A program made the translations under genes and the position numbers. Shown here piece by piece: positions 8,575 through 18,142 of a stretch of DNA of 64,000 bases. How positions within the stretch are numbered: position 1 is the first letter of the stretch; the number at the start of each line of letters is the position of its first letter. The notes beneath the pieces were generated by a model, which was not told the origin of the DNA, searched no databases, and saw only the letters and a list, made by a program, of their open reading frames with translations. Source of the stretch: DATJGR01 sp041739525 (lineage in GTDB: Bacteria > Pseudomonadota > Gammaproteobacteria > Pseudomonadales > Azotimanducaceae); contig JBGSNQ010000112.1 of assembly GCA_041739525.1 (NCBI GenBank), forward strand, positions 1 to 64,000, read 5' to 3'.

Positions 8575-11500
8575 ATGACCGGCTCGCTCGCACTGTTTCA
8601 TCCGCATACGCGCGCGTGGTTCGAGTCGACATTCTCGGGGCCGACGGACGTGCAGGCGCGCAGCTGGCCGGTGATAGCGGCAGGGCGGCATGCATTGATC
8701 ACCGCGCCGACGGGCAGCGGTAAGACGTTGACGGCGTTCTTGTGGGCGTTGGATGCGTTCGCGAGCGGTCGCTACGAAGCCGGCGCCACGCGCGTGTTGT
8801 ACCTCTCGCCGCTCAAAGCGCTGAACAACGACATCCAGCGCAATCTGCTCGAGCCATTGGATGCGCTGCGAGAGCGCTTCGATGCGGCCGGCGATTCGTT
8901 TCCCCCGATCCGTGTTCAGGTGCGCTCAGGCGACACCTCGTCCGGCGATCGCCAGCGCATGTTGCGGCGGCCGCCTGAGATACTGATCACGACGCCCGAA
9001 AGCCTGATGCTGATGCTGACAAATGCACGCGGGCGCGTAGCTCTCGGCACGGTGCAGACAGTGATTCTCGACGAGATCCACTCAGTGGTGGACAACCGGC
9101 GTGGCACCGTGCTGACGACGTCGTTGGAACGCCTCGAGCGGGTTGCCGGCGCGTTTCAGCGCATCGCGCTGTCGGCCACGGTCAATCCGCTTACCGAGAT
9201 CGCGGCGTTCGTCGCCGGCCGCGACCGGCATTTCAAGCCGCGCCCCATCGAGATCGTCGAAGGTCTGGACCACAAACAGGTCAGCTTCAACGTCAGCTTC
9301 CCGCCGCACGTCCGCGCCGCGCTCGACGCTGGGCAGAAGATGTGGGAGCCGTTGACGAAGACGTTCAGGGAAATCATCGCGCGCAATCATTCGACGCTGT
9401 TCTTCACGAACAGCCGTCGCCTAGCCGAGCGCATCACATTGAAGATCAACGACGCCACTCCGCAACCGCTCGCGTACGCGCACCACGGCTCGTTGTCGCG
9501 CGAGATACGCACCGCAGTGGAGACGCGCCTGAAATCCGGCGAATTGCGCGCCATCGTCGCAACCAATTCGCTCGAGATGGGCATCGACATCGGCAGCCTC
9601 GACGAAGTGGTGTTGATTCAGTCGCCGCCGTCGATCGCGTCGGCGTTGCAACGCGTGGGCCGCGCGGGCCACCGCGTCGGCGACGTGAGCCGCGGCACCC
9701 TATTCCCAACGCACGCGCAGGATTTCGTCGAAGCCGCCGCCTTGGCCGACGGCATCGCCGCCCGCGATCTCGAACCCCTCGCGTGCATCGACAATCCGCT
9801 CGACGTACTCGCGCAGATCATCGTGTCGATGTCGGCGAATCAGGCGTGGCACGTCGACGATCTCTACTCGGTGCTGCGGCAGAGTCACTCGTATCGCACG
9901 CTGCCACACGAGCATTTCGAACTGGTGGTCGAAATGCTTGCAGGACGTTATGCGGGTACACGACTACGCGATCTCAAACCGCGCATCGTGTTCGACCGCA
10001 TCGAACGCACCGTGCACGCCGCGAAAGGCGCGGTGTACGCGCTGTACAACTCCGGCGGCACGATTCCGGATCGCGGTTACTACCACCTGCGCCACACCGA
10101 CACGAACGCGCTCATCGGCGAACTCGACGAGGAATTCGTCTGGGAAGCGACCGTGGGGCAGACGTTTGCGTTCGGAAATCAGGGTTGGCAGATCAATCGC
10201 ATCACGCACAACGACGTGCTCGCATCGCCTGCGAAGGCAGGAACCACTGCGACGCCGTTCTGGCTATCGGAAGGCTACGATCGCAGCTCGCACTATTCGG
10301 GGCGGATCGGCGAGTTCCTCGAACGCACCGATGCGCTACTGGAACGCAATGATCACGAAGGTGTTGCCGCGGATCTTGCCCGGCGCGGCTTCGACCTGTC
10401 CGCTACCGATGAGCTCATCGGATACCTCGATCGCCAACGAGAGCACACGGGCGCGCCGTTGCCACATCGCCGACATGTATTGGTCGAACACATCAAGACT
10501 GGTCCGGGCGGCTACGAGGGTCCGGACGAAGAACAGATCGTGCTTCACACCGGTTGGGGCGGCCGCGTGAATCGGCCGTACGCACTCGCACTGTCGGCCG
10601 CGTGGGAGCGCGAGTACGGCTACACTCCTGAACTGCACATCGACAACGAGGCGGTGGCCGTACAAACAAACGGCGCCGTCGATCCGGCGCGCGTCATCGA
10701 CCTCGTCAGAAGCAACGATCTCGACGCATTGCTGCACGTTGCGCTGGAACGTTCCGGGTTCTTCGGCGCGCGTTTCCGCGAATGCGCCGGTCGCGCACTG
10801 CTGGTGACGCGACAGCGCTTCAACCAGCGCATGCCGCTGTGGATGACGCGCATGCACGCGAAGAAGCTACTGACGACGGTAAAGGAGTATGCCGACTTCC
10901 CCGTTCTGCTCGAAACGTATCGCACCTGTCTCGTCGACGAATTCGATCTCGCTGCGTTGCGCCGCGCGCTGTTCGAGCTCGAGAGTGGCGAAATACGCGT
11001 CACCACAGTAGCTACACAAGCGCCAAGCCCGTTTGCCGCCAACATCGCCTGGGGACAGATCACCCGCTACATGTATGCGGACGACTCGCCTGAAACGAAT
11101 ACACCCAGCGCGCTTTCCGACGATCTGATCCGCGCCGCGGTGTTCGACGCTGCGTTGCGGCCACGCGTGGACGCCGCTGTGATCGAAGCGTTCGTGGCGA
11201 AACGGCAACGCACCGCCGCCGGATATGCACCGACGGATGTTTCGGAACTGTCGGAGTGGTTGAAGGAACGCGTCTTGATGGGGGCGGCGGAGTGGACACA
11301 ACTGAGCGGGCAGGTTCCGCAGGCAACGGGGGTAGCGGTTCATTGGCTGGAGGTGCCCGGGCGCCGTTGGGCGGTTCATCCTGAACTCGCGCGCAGCGTC
11401 ACCGAGCAGTTGCGCGGTGATGTAGACGAGAGCCTTCCCGACGTGGGCGATCCGCGCGACCGGGTACAGCTGCTGCGCGAGATATTGTCTTTTCACGGGC

Positions 11501-12933
11501 CGCTCACGAAAGCAGCCATCGGGGTGCTCACACCGCTCGCGTCCGAAAGACTGGATGCGGCGTTGAGTGATCTCGTGGAAGACGATGTGCTGGTCGTAGG
11601 TCACCTCGTATCGGGTGACGAGGACACCTTCTACTGCGACGCCGACAACATGGAAATTCTGCTGCGTATGCAGCGGGCGTCGGCGCGACATCGGCTCGAA
11701 CCGCGCCCGCTGGTGGAGTTGCCGGGGTTCATTGCCGGTTGGCAACGGTTCGGACGTATGACTTCGGACGATGCACTTGGAGACACACTCGAGCGATTGC
11801 GCGGCTACGCCGCAGAAGTCGACACCTGGCTTAACGATCTCATAGAGGCGCGCCACGTCGGAGTGGATACGCGCCAGGCCGACGAGGCGATCGCCGTGAA
11901 CGGTTTCGCGTGGACAGGCCGCGCGCGCGGCGTAATTACCGTGATGCCGCTTGACGACCTGGCGTTGTTGGATACGCCGGATGAATCTGCCCGCAGCGGG
12001 GTGGAAACCGCATTTCGAGACCGCACGGCGCGCTACAGCTTTCACCAACTCGTAGACGTGTCAGAACGATCGACGGAAGCGTTCAGCGATTCACTCTGGC
12101 ACGCAGTGTGGTCCGGCGCGGTCAGCGCCGATTCGCTGGCGGTGCTACGCGCCGGCAGCGCGCGAGACTACACACTCGGCGCCCCGACCTCTCCTCAACA
12201 AACGGGCCAGCCGCAACCGGCCCAACGACATCGCAGCGTTGCGCGGCGCCACGCGCGCAGCACGAGTATCGGTTGGCCGGGCCACTGGTTCCTGCTTCCG
12301 AACGAACTCCGCGGCGATGACGATCCGCTCACTGAGCTCGAAACCGCAAAAGACCGAGTGCGGATACTGCTCGATCGATACGGGGTGTTGAGCCGCGAGA
12401 TCGCGAACCGCGAGGGCGGCCCGTTCCGGTGGGCAACGCTGTTTCGCGCGCTGCGCATCATGGAGCTGTCCGGCGAGATCGTGTCGGGGTTGTTCTTCCA
12501 TGGCCTGTCGGGGCCGCAGTTTGCCGCTCCCGCCGCGTTGCGAAGTCTCGAACGCGGCGCGGGCACCGAATCGTTCTGGGTGAACGCGACGGACCCCGTC
12601 GCGCCGACCGGCCTCGGCATCGACTGGCCTTATCCGTTGCCGCACCGGCGCGCCGGCAACTATCTGGCCTTGCACCGCGGTGCGCTCGTGCTGACGGTGG
12701 AGAACTACGGAAAACGCCTCACGTTCGCGCCGGACCTCGACGACGCTGCGTTGGCGCCCGCGATCGCGCTGCTGACGCATCTGCTCACCGTGAGGCGCAA
12801 GATCCCGGTCGACAGCATCGACGGTGCACCGCCCAGTGAGAGTCGCTATCTCACACGACTCGCCGACGTGTTCGACGTGGCGCGCGACCATCGGCGCATC
12901 GAGCTGGTGTTTCCGGCGAAACGCATCGGCTGA
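8575..12933 (+). CDS. lhr: Large ATP-dependent helicase Lhr
   Basis: At 1452 residues this is close to the length of full-size Lhr (about 1500 in E. coli), a superfamily 2 3'-5' DNA/RNA helicase linked to DNA repair. The N-terminal core shows motif I TAPTGSGKT with K50, motif II DEIH at 166-169, LSATVNP as motif III, TNSLEMGIDIG as motif V and QRVGRAGHR as motif VI. The winged-helix and Lhr-core C-terminal regions follow. A low-complexity Gln/Pro/Arg-rich stretch near residues 1200-1225 probably is a linker before the last domain. The ATG at 8575 lacks a strong ribosome site but gives the expected N-terminus. It converges on the GNAT-pentapeptide gene, leaving only nine bases between. Confidence 0.93.
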   Translation: MTGSLALFHPHTRAWFESTFSGPTDVQARSWPVIAAGRHALITAPTGSGKTLTAFLWALDAFASGRYEAGATRVLYLSPLKALNNDIQRNLLEPLDALRERFDAAGDSFPPIRVQVRSGDTSSGDRQRMLRRPPEILITTPESLMLMLTNARGRVALGTVQTVILDEIHSVVDNRRGTVLTTSLERLERVAGAFQRIALSATVNPLTEIAAFVAGRDRHFKPRPIEIVEGLDHKQVSFNVSFPPHVRAALDAGQKMWEPLTKTFREIIARNHSTLFFTNSRRLAERITLKINDATPQPLAYAHHGSLSREIRTAVETRLKSGELRAIVATNSLEMGIDIGSLDEVVLIQSPPSIASALQRVGRAGHRVGDVSRGTLFPTHAQDFVEAAALADGIAARDLEPLACIDNPLDVLAQIIVSMSANQAWHVDDLYSVLRQSHSYRTLPHEHFELVVEMLAGRYAGTRLRDLKPRIVFDRIERTVHAAKGAVYALYNSGGTIPDRGYYHLRHTDTNALIGELDEEFVWEATVGQTFAFGNQGWQINRITHNDVLASPAKAGTTATPFWLSEGYDRSSHYSGRIGEFLERTDALLERNDHEGVAADLARRGFDLSATDELIGYLDRQREHTGAPLPHRRHVLVEHIKTGPGGYEGPDEEQIVLHTGWGGRVNRPYALALSAAWEREYGYTPELHIDNEAVAVQTNGAVDPARVIDLVRSNDLDALLHVALERSGFFGARFRECAGRALLVTRQRFNQRMPLWMTRMHAKKLLTTVKEYADFPVLLETYRTCLVDEFDLAALRRALFELESGEIRVTTVATQAPSPFAANIAWGQITRYMYADDSPETNTPSALSDDLIRAAVFDAALRPRVDAAVIEAFVAKRQRTAAGYAPTDVSELSEWLKERVLMGAAEWTQLSGQVPQATGVAVHWLEVPGRRWAVHPELARSVTEQLRGDVDESLPDVGDPRDRVQLLREILSFHGPLTKAAIGVLTPLASERLDAALSDLVEDDVLVVGHLVSGDEDTFYCDADNMEILLRMQRASARHRLEPRPLVELPGFIAGWQRFGRMTSDDALGDTLERLRGYAAEVDTWLNDLIEARHVGVDTRQADEAIAVNGFAWTGRARGVITVMPLDDLALLDTPDESARSGVETAFRDRTARYSFHQLVDVSERSTEAFSDSLWHAVWSGAVSADSLAVLRAGSARDYTLGAPTSPQQTGQPQPAQRHRSVARRHARSTSIGWPGHWFLLPNELRGDDDPLTELETAKDRVRILLDRYGVLSREIANREGGPFRWATLFRALRIMELSGEIVSGLFFHGLSGPQFAAPAALRSLERGAGTESFWVNATDPVAPTGLGIDWPYPLPHRRAGNYLALHRGALVLTVENYGKRLTFAPDLDDAALAPAIALLTHLLTVRRKIPVDSIDGAPPSESRYLTRLADVFDVARDHRRIELVFPAKRIG

Positions 12934-12942
12934 TTTACCGGG

Positions 12943-13848
12943 TCATTTCTTCGCGTTCGGCGGCACATGCAGTGCGCCGCGCAGATCGTCCGCGCCATAG
13001 CGCGCGTTCGTGAGCACCGCGCCGAGCAGGTCCGTTTCACGTAACGTCGCGCCGCTCAACACGGCTTCGTCGAGGCGCGCCGCGATCAGATCCGCCTCGG
13101 TGAGATCGGCACCCGACAGATCGGCGCCCCGCAGATCGGCATTCATCAGATTCGTCGCGTGAAGAGTCGCACCGCGCAGACTCACGCCGGACAGATCGAT
13201 GCCGGTCAGGATCATTCCGCTCAGATCGGCAGCATCGAGCACGATGGATCGTTCCGGATTGGCGCGCCGCCACGCATTCCACGAAGGCGACCCGTACTTG
13301 AGCCGTTGCAGCAGCACATCGGCGTGTTTCGGTGCCGCTTCCGCCGCGTAAACGCGACGAATCGCACCGCCCGGGCGCACCACGTTGCGTTCGAAGTGCA
13401 TGCCGATCTTGCTGGCTACACGTTCGGAAGAAGCGTTGCCCGGATCGATCAACGCGACTACTCGCGTGAGCCCGAACTTCCTGAACGCGTACTGCACGAG
13501 CGCGGATGCGATTTCGCTCGCGTAACCCTCACCCCACTCGGATCGCGCTATGACGTACACCACTTCGATCTCCGACGCACCATCGATGTCTTTATGCAAC
13601 AACCCGCAGTGTCCGATGACACGCAGGGTGTCACGTTCCAGCAACGGCCAGAGGTCGTACTCGTCGCCATTCGGCGACTGGAGCGTCGCCTCGAAATCCG
13701 CCTGCAGATCCTCGCGATTACGTGGACCGCCGATGAAGGCAGTGACGTCGGGATCAGTCCATAGATCGAGCAGAGCCGTGATTTCGGATGCAGACTGCAG
13801 GCGCCGCAACAGCAGTCGCTCTGTATACAGAATCTCGGGGCCGGACAT
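12943..13848 (-). CDS. GNAT acetyltransferase fused to pentapeptide repeats
   Basis: A 301-residue two-domain protein. Residues about 6-170 are a RimJ/RimL-type GNAT acetyltransferase: TERLLLRRL, GHCGLLHKD, ARSEWGEGYASEIASALVQYA (acetyl-CoA loop), and DPGNASSERVASKIGM. After a WNAWRRANPE linker at 190-199, residues about 203-282 are pentapeptide repeats of A(D/N)LxG type, forming a predicted right-handed beta-helix. The repeat module is a common protein-protein or DNA-mimic scaffold, so it may direct the enzyme to a target. Reaction: acetyl transfer to an amine, acceptor unknown. It runs convergent to lhr. Confidence 0.82.
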   Translation of the reverse strand: MSGPEILYTERLLLRRLQSASEITALLDLWTDPDVTAFIGGPRNREDLQADFEATLQSPNGDEYDLWPLLERDTLRVIGHCGLLHKDIDGASEIEVVYVIARSEWGEGYASEIASALVQYAFRKFGLTRVVALIDPGNASSERVASKIGMHFERNVVRPGGAIRRVYAAEAAPKHADVLLQRLKYGSPSWNAWRRANPERSIVLDAADLSGMILTGIDLSGVSLRGATLHATNLMNADLRGADLSGADLTEADLIAARLDEAVLSGATLRETDLLGAVLTNARYGADDLRGALHVPPNAKK

Positions 13849-14015
13849 CGCGCTTCGCCATCCCTCGCACTTCGTTTCAGGCGGCGCAGTCTACATCGAG
13901 GCGCTGCCACATTCGGCCGATCGCGAACAAGAGAAGTCGACTCGCTTGCACGTTCCACATGGTCGCCGAACCGATGGTGCGCGAGACGCTGGGGGTTACC
14001 CGATGGTGAAACGCT

Positions 14016-14525
14016 TTACGGCTTCCAGTCCCGATAGGCCTCGTGGGCAGGCACGCCGCGGATGTCAGGCTTGGCAAACTGGATCGCAAGCCACTCGAAC
14101 CACTCCGCAAATCGCGGATGCGACTGCTCGTGACGAATGGTCGCAACCCAGACACCGAGCTTGCGCCACAGCACCTCGAGCAATCCGCCGGTGAGTTCCT
14201 GCGCGAGCCCGAACGACGCGATCCGGCGATAGACGAGCAGCCCCATCGTCTCGTACATCATGCAGATCAAGAGGGCGGCTTCTTCGGGCGCCGGACCTCG
14301 CGCGCGCAAGTCCTCCGCCGATACGTCGTCCGGGAGATCTCTGATGAGCGTGACGGCGCGGCTGAACTCGGGGTTGTAGAACGAACGCATCAGTTCGACC
14401 GCGACGGCGTCGCGGCGCTGGCCGCGAAACTCCAGTAGTTGCACCGCGCCGAAGATGCCGCCGCCGATGATCGTCAGAGTGCCGACAATCTCGGCGATGT
14501 TGGCATAGAAGCTCAGATCGGCCAT
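14016..14525 (-). CDS. Membrane-anchored protein of unknown function (DUF4760-like)
   Basis: About 169 residues beginning MADLSFYANIAEIVGTL. One N-terminal membrane helix (AEIVGTLTIIGGGIFGAVQLLEF) is followed by a soluble helical domain with conserved-looking VELMRSFYNPEFSRAV and MMYETMGLLVYRR. It resembles the widespread DUF4760-type small membrane proteins, but no function is known. An alternative TTG at 14564 would add 13 residues and overlap the stop of the CYTH gene; I prefer the ATG because the protein then begins right before the membrane helix. It probably forms a pair with the upstream CYTH gene. Confidence 0.6.
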   Translation of the reverse strand: MADLSFYANIAEIVGTLTIIGGGIFGAVQLLEFRGQRRDAVAVELMRSFYNPEFSRAVTLIRDLPDDVSAEDLRARGPAPEEAALLICMMYETMGLLVYRRIASFGLAQELTGGLLEVLWRKLGVWVATIRHEQSHPRFAEWFEWLAIQFAKPDIRGVPAHEAYRDWKP

Positions 14526-14550
14526 TCGTGTACCTGCTGTAGTGACGTCG

Positions 14551-15090
14551 TTAGCATGCGCCAAGCGATGCGAGTTTCGCGAGCAGATCGTTGCGCGCGA
14601 GACACGACAGGTTCGCGCCGCTGAAGAACGGATCTTCCGTGACTTCGCTATGCACGAACGCCGGCGCCTGCGCGCACATCAGATCACCGAGCGACGACGC
14701 TTCGACTTCGCAGAGGATCAGCCCTTCGAGAAGGCCGTCGAAGACATCGACTGCGAACACGCGGTCGAGATGCAAAACGTGGTGGCGCGTCTTCGTCAGC
14801 CGGTCGCCAGGCAGCGCGTCGAACACGCGCAGTTCGTCGTTCGACAGCAGAATCCGGTTGACCGTCCTGAAATAGGCCGACGGCGAAACCGCCTTCCTGG
14901 TCAGTTTGAGCGTGCGGTCGTTCGACGCAGCGTCGGTGATGGTCCGAAGACGCAGGCGCGTGCCGTGAAGGTACTTGTCTTCTATGCGTCTGGACCCCGG
15001 ACGCATGGCGCCGCGCCACGCGGCGGTGGGTTGCACCAGAAAGCGCCGCTCGTATTCGGTTCGCGAGTATTTCGTGTCTTCGGTATTCAT
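14551..15090 (-). CDS. CYTH-domain phosphatase/cyclase family protein
   Basis: A 179-residue CYTH (triphosphate tunnel) domain protein. The family includes inorganic triphosphatases, thiamine triphosphatases and class IV adenylyl cyclases, all acting on triphosphates with divalent metal in the cytoplasm. The N-terminal signature is TEYERRFLV, with E12 and E14 matching the ExExK motif and R16 in place of lysine. Further along are the basic residues RLRLRTI and KLTRK, and acidic residues in FAVDVFDGLLEGLILCEVE that bind metal. The ATG at 15090 gives the conserved N-terminus; longer frames upstream lie antisense to the next gene. Substrate unassigned. Confidence 0.8.
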   Translation of the reverse strand: MNTEDTKYSRTEYERRFLVQPTAAWRGAMRPGSRRIEDKYLHGTRLRLRTITDAASNDRTLKLTRKAVSPSAYFRTVNRILLSNDELRVFDALPGDRLTKTRHHVLHLDRVFAVDVFDGLLEGLILCEVEASSLGDLMCAQAPAFVHSEVTEDPFFSGANLSCLARNDLLAKLASLGAC

Positions 15091-15198
15091 CGGCGCAGAC
15101 GATAGCCGCTGACCCGGTCGATTTGCACGAGAACTGAGCCGCGAACCGTGCTGCGCAAGTCTGTTAAGGTGCGGCCTCACCCTGCCGATAACCGGACC

Positions 15199-16347
15199 AT
15201 GGCCAAGATCCCCCTCTCCGTGTGGTGCGTTCGCGAGCCGCAATCGGAGCGACTCGCCGCGATGCAAACGCACCTCGAGACGCTGGTGAGCCAGTGTCGT
15301 GGCGGTACCCCCGCCGCGATGGAAGCGTTGCTGACCGACAGTGCCAACATACCGGATGTCGTACTGCTGGAACGCTGGGACCCGGCCTATGCCGCCGCGC
15401 TCGACGATCTGCCGCGGGTCTGGCTCGATCGCAGCGCTGCCGCGCACGACGAAATCGTTGCAGAAGCATCCGACCCGACGCAGGTAGTCACCACGCTCGT
15501 TACCGCCGTCAATCTCGGCCGCGCCCGACTCATCCGCGACGCGTTGCACTCGGTGCAACACCGCGGCACTGAGTCGAGCCGACAGCCGCTACCCGATCTC
15601 GACGACTTCGCGCTGCACTTTCAGGCGCGTTGGAGCATCGACGGCGGTTCGCTGATCGGCGTGGAGACGCTGCTGCGGTGGAACGGGATGCCAGTGCCGA
15701 CCCTCGCGCCCGAGGCGCTGGTCGCGGCCGCGGAACAACGCGGCGACATGCGCAGACTCGGCGACTGGATCATCCTGCGCGCGTGCCGGCACGCCGCCGA
15801 ATGGCGCTTTCTATGGCCGGAACCGATGCGGCTGTCCATCAACATCTCGCAGTCCCAACTGGCCGCTGACGATTTCACAGAGGTGCTCGCGAGCGCGCTC
15901 GACGACAACCGGCTCGACCCCAGCCTGATCGAGTTGGAGATTCCGACCACCGCATTGCCGCGGCTCGCGGAGCGCAACGCTGGCATCGTGGCCGATCTGT
16001 ACGACCTGGGAGTCGGCTTCGTGCTCGACGGCATCGGTGCCGACGTCATCGACCCCACGTTGCTGACGTGGCTACCCTCGACGACCTGGAAATTCCACCG
16101 CGAGCTGGTCGCTCGTCTGCCCGAGGATCGCGCGGCGGCGGCGCTGGTCGAAGCGCTGGTCGATGCGGCGCGCGCACAGGGCATCATGACCGTAGCGGTG
16201 GGTGTAGAGCGTGAAGAACAACGCGCGATGCTCGAATCACTGCGCTGCGACGCTCTACAGGGTTACCTGTTCGCCGAACCGCTCTCCCCGGCTGATTTCA
16301 CGGCGCTTCTTGCCGCGCACGCCGAGCGTCAACGCACCCGCGCATGA
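15199..16347 (+). CDS. Degenerate EAL-domain protein
   Basis: A 382-residue cytoplasmic protein. Residues about 135-375 have the fold order of an EAL (c-di-GMP phosphodiesterase) domain, but most metal and catalytic residues are lost: the EAL motif reads ETL in GVETLLRW (155-161), the third-strand ELTES is ELEIP (245-249), DDFG is LDGIG (276-280), KxD is KFH (298-300), and the EGVE glutamate is valine in AVGVE. QGYLFAEPL (354-362) remains. It is therefore likely a non-enzymatic sensor or adaptor. The N-terminal 120 residues look weakly receiver-like but lack obvious phospho-acceptor motifs. ATG 15199 is preferred; a GTG at 15148 is possible. Confidence 0.78.
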   Translation: MAKIPLSVWCVREPQSERLAAMQTHLETLVSQCRGGTPAAMEALLTDSANIPDVVLLERWDPAYAAALDDLPRVWLDRSAAAHDEIVAEASDPTQVVTTLVTAVNLGRARLIRDALHSVQHRGTESSRQPLPDLDDFALHFQARWSIDGGSLIGVETLLRWNGMPVPTLAPEALVAAAEQRGDMRRLGDWIILRACRHAAEWRFLWPEPMRLSINISQSQLAADDFTEVLASALDDNRLDPSLIELEIPTTALPRLAERNAGIVADLYDLGVGFVLDGIGADVIDPTLLTWLPSTTWKFHRELVARLPEDRAAAALVEALVDAARAQGIMTVAVGVEREEQRAMLESLRCDALQGYLFAEPLSPADFTALLAAHAERQRTRA

Positions 16348-16377
16348 CCGTCCGGCCGATTGTGATAGGGTGCGACG

Positions 16378-17304
16378 ATGCGCTGCGCTCTGTTCACACA
16401 TCCCGACTGTCTGCTTCACGAAGCCGAGCCCGGACATCCTGAGCGACCGGCGCGGCTGGTTGCGATTCTCAATCATCTGATCGAAACCGGGCTCGAATCC
16501 GAACTCGACTATCTGCGCCCGAATCCCGCTGGCATCGCCGAATTCGACACGATCCACGATTCCGGTTTCGTGCGCTCGCTGTACGCGGCGATTCCCAATC
16601 ACGGCATTGCCCATCTGGATGCGGATACCAGTCTCGGACCGATGACCGTAAACGCGGCGGAACTCGCCGCCGGCGCTGTGCGCGATGCCGTCAACCTGGT
16701 GCTGCGCGGCGATTCGACGCGGGCGTTCTGCGCGATACGTCCGCCGGGACATCACGCCGAAGAAGATCAGGCGATGGGCTTCTGCTTCTTCAACAACGTC
16801 GCCCTCGGCGCGCAGGTGGCGTTGGCGCAACCGGGCATAGAACGCGTGGCAATCCTCGATTTCGACGTCCACCACGGCAACGGCACGGTCGACATTTTCC
16901 GCGAGCGGCCCGAAGTGCTCGTCTGCTCGAGTTTCCAGCACCCGCACTACCCGCATCGCCTGTTCGACCTGCAGCGCCCAAACATCGTCAACACACCACT
17001 GCCGGCCTTCACCCGCGGTTTGGGCTTTCGCAAGGCGATCGAGCGCGACTGGCTGCCGGCGTTGGCAAAGCACCGGCCCGATCTGATTCTCGTATCGGCG
17101 GGCTTCGATGCGCACGTCGAAGACCCGCTCGCGCAACTCGAACTCGTCGAAGACGACTACCGCTGGGTGACCGAGCTGATCGTGTCGGAAGCGAACACAT
17201 ATGCCCGCGGGCGCGTCGTTTCCGTGCTCGAAGGCGGCTACGCGCTCGGCGCGCTTGCGCGTTCGGCGGCAACGCACGTGGAGGCGTTGCTCGCCGGCAC
17301 CTGA
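16378..17304 (+). CDS. Histone deacetylase-family amidohydrolase
   Basis: A 308-residue zinc-dependent deacetylase of the HDAC/acetylpolyamine amidohydrolase superfamily. Zinc ligands are visible as D163 and H165 in LDFDVHHGNG and D244 in SAGFDAH. The charge-relay histidines are H125-H126 in RPPGHHAE, and the transition-state tyrosine is Y288 in LEGGYALG. PGHPERPARL at the N-terminus is typical of the class II-like bacterial group. Bacterial members deacetylate polyamines, acetoin-related compounds or proteins; the substrate is not predictable. It follows the EAL protein by 30 bases on the same strand. Confidence 0.92.
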   Translation: MRCALFTHPDCLLHEAEPGHPERPARLVAILNHLIETGLESELDYLRPNPAGIAEFDTIHDSGFVRSLYAAIPNHGIAHLDADTSLGPMTVNAAELAAGAVRDAVNLVLRGDSTRAFCAIRPPGHHAEEDQAMGFCFFNNVALGAQVALAQPGIERVAILDFDVHHGNGTVDIFRERPEVLVCSSFQHPHYPHRLFDLQRPNIVNTPLPAFTRGLGFRKAIERDWLPALAKHRPDLILVSAGFDAHVEDPLAQLELVEDDYRWVTELIVSEANTYARGRVVSVLEGGYALGALARSAATHVEALLAGT

Positions 17305-17338
17305 TTGGTTCAGGAAAGTCGTTTAGGCGCGCAACTCT

Positions 17339-18112
17339 TCAAGCCCGCAAAGCAGCCTGACCGCCACCGTCGCAATACACGCGTTCACCGGTCAGATAGG
17401 AGTTCCGCTCCGACACCATGAAGCGAACGACATTCGCCACGTCTTCCGGTTGGCAGACACGGCCGAACGGCATCACCTTGTCGAGTTCGCGCAAATCCTG
17501 CACACCGGCTGACGCTTTCATCAGGCGGCGACCCATTTCGGTTTCGACGAGCCCGGGCGCGACGATGTTCACGCGAATCCCGTGCGGGCGCTCTTCCTTC
17601 GCCAGCGTGAACGCAAGCGCTTCCATTGCGCACTTACCCATGTTGTAAGGCGCGCCGAACGCACCGAGGCTGCGCGTTGCAACGGACGAGATCATGACGA
17701 TGTCACTGCGGCCGAGTTGACGCATCTTCGGGATGACCAGCTTCGACAAGTAGTGCGGTGCGAACGCGTGACACGCCACGACACGCTGCATTTCGGCCGG
17801 ATCGGTATCGGCCACCGCCTGGCCCCTGCTGGCAATCCCCGCGTTGTTGATGAGGATTCCGATAGGGCCGAGGTCGGCTTCGATCTGCCCGACCATTTCG
17901 CGGTCTTGTTCAAAATCGTCCACCGACGCCTGATACGCTCGCGCGCGCCGCCCGAGTGCCTCGACCGCCGCAACCACCTCGGCCGCCGCATCGGCATCGC
18001 GCCGGTAGTTGATCGCGACATCGGCGCCGTCTTCCGCCAACGCTATTGCAATTCCGCGGCCCACTCCGCGACCCGCGCCGGTGACCAGCGCGACTCGTCC
18101 TGCTAACGACAT
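17339..18112 (-). CDS. SDR-family oxidoreductase (FabG-like)
   Basis: A 257-residue short-chain dehydrogenase. It has the NAD(P)-binding TGAGRGVGRG near residue 11, NNAG near 90, the catalytic serine in MISSVA, the YxxxK pair in PYNMGK, and a C-terminal YCDGGG. NYRRD after strand beta-2 suggests NADP(H) preference. It likely reduces or oxidises a 3-oxoacyl or alcohol group. It lies 30 bases downstream of the crotonase gene on the same strand, which fits a shared acyl-CoA pathway. Exact substrate unknown. Confidence 0.88.
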   Translation of the reverse strand: MSLAGRVALVTGAGRGVGRGIAIALAEDGADVAINYRRDADAAAEVVAAVEALGRRARAYQASVDDFEQDREMVGQIEADLGPIGILINNAGIASRGQAVADTDPAEMQRVVACHAFAPHYLSKLVIPKMRQLGRSDIVMISSVATRSLGAFGAPYNMGKCAMEALAFTLAKEERPHGIRVNIVAPGLVETEMGRRLMKASAGVQDLRELDKVMPFGRVCQPEDVANVVRFMVSERNSYLTGERVYCDGGGQAALRA

Positions 18113-18142
18113 GACTGATGCTCCGCTGTTCGATTCTGGTTG

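Noticed and set aside
10867..12048. 393-codon leftward frame inside lhr
   Set aside because: Antisense to conserved Lhr domains, no family match.
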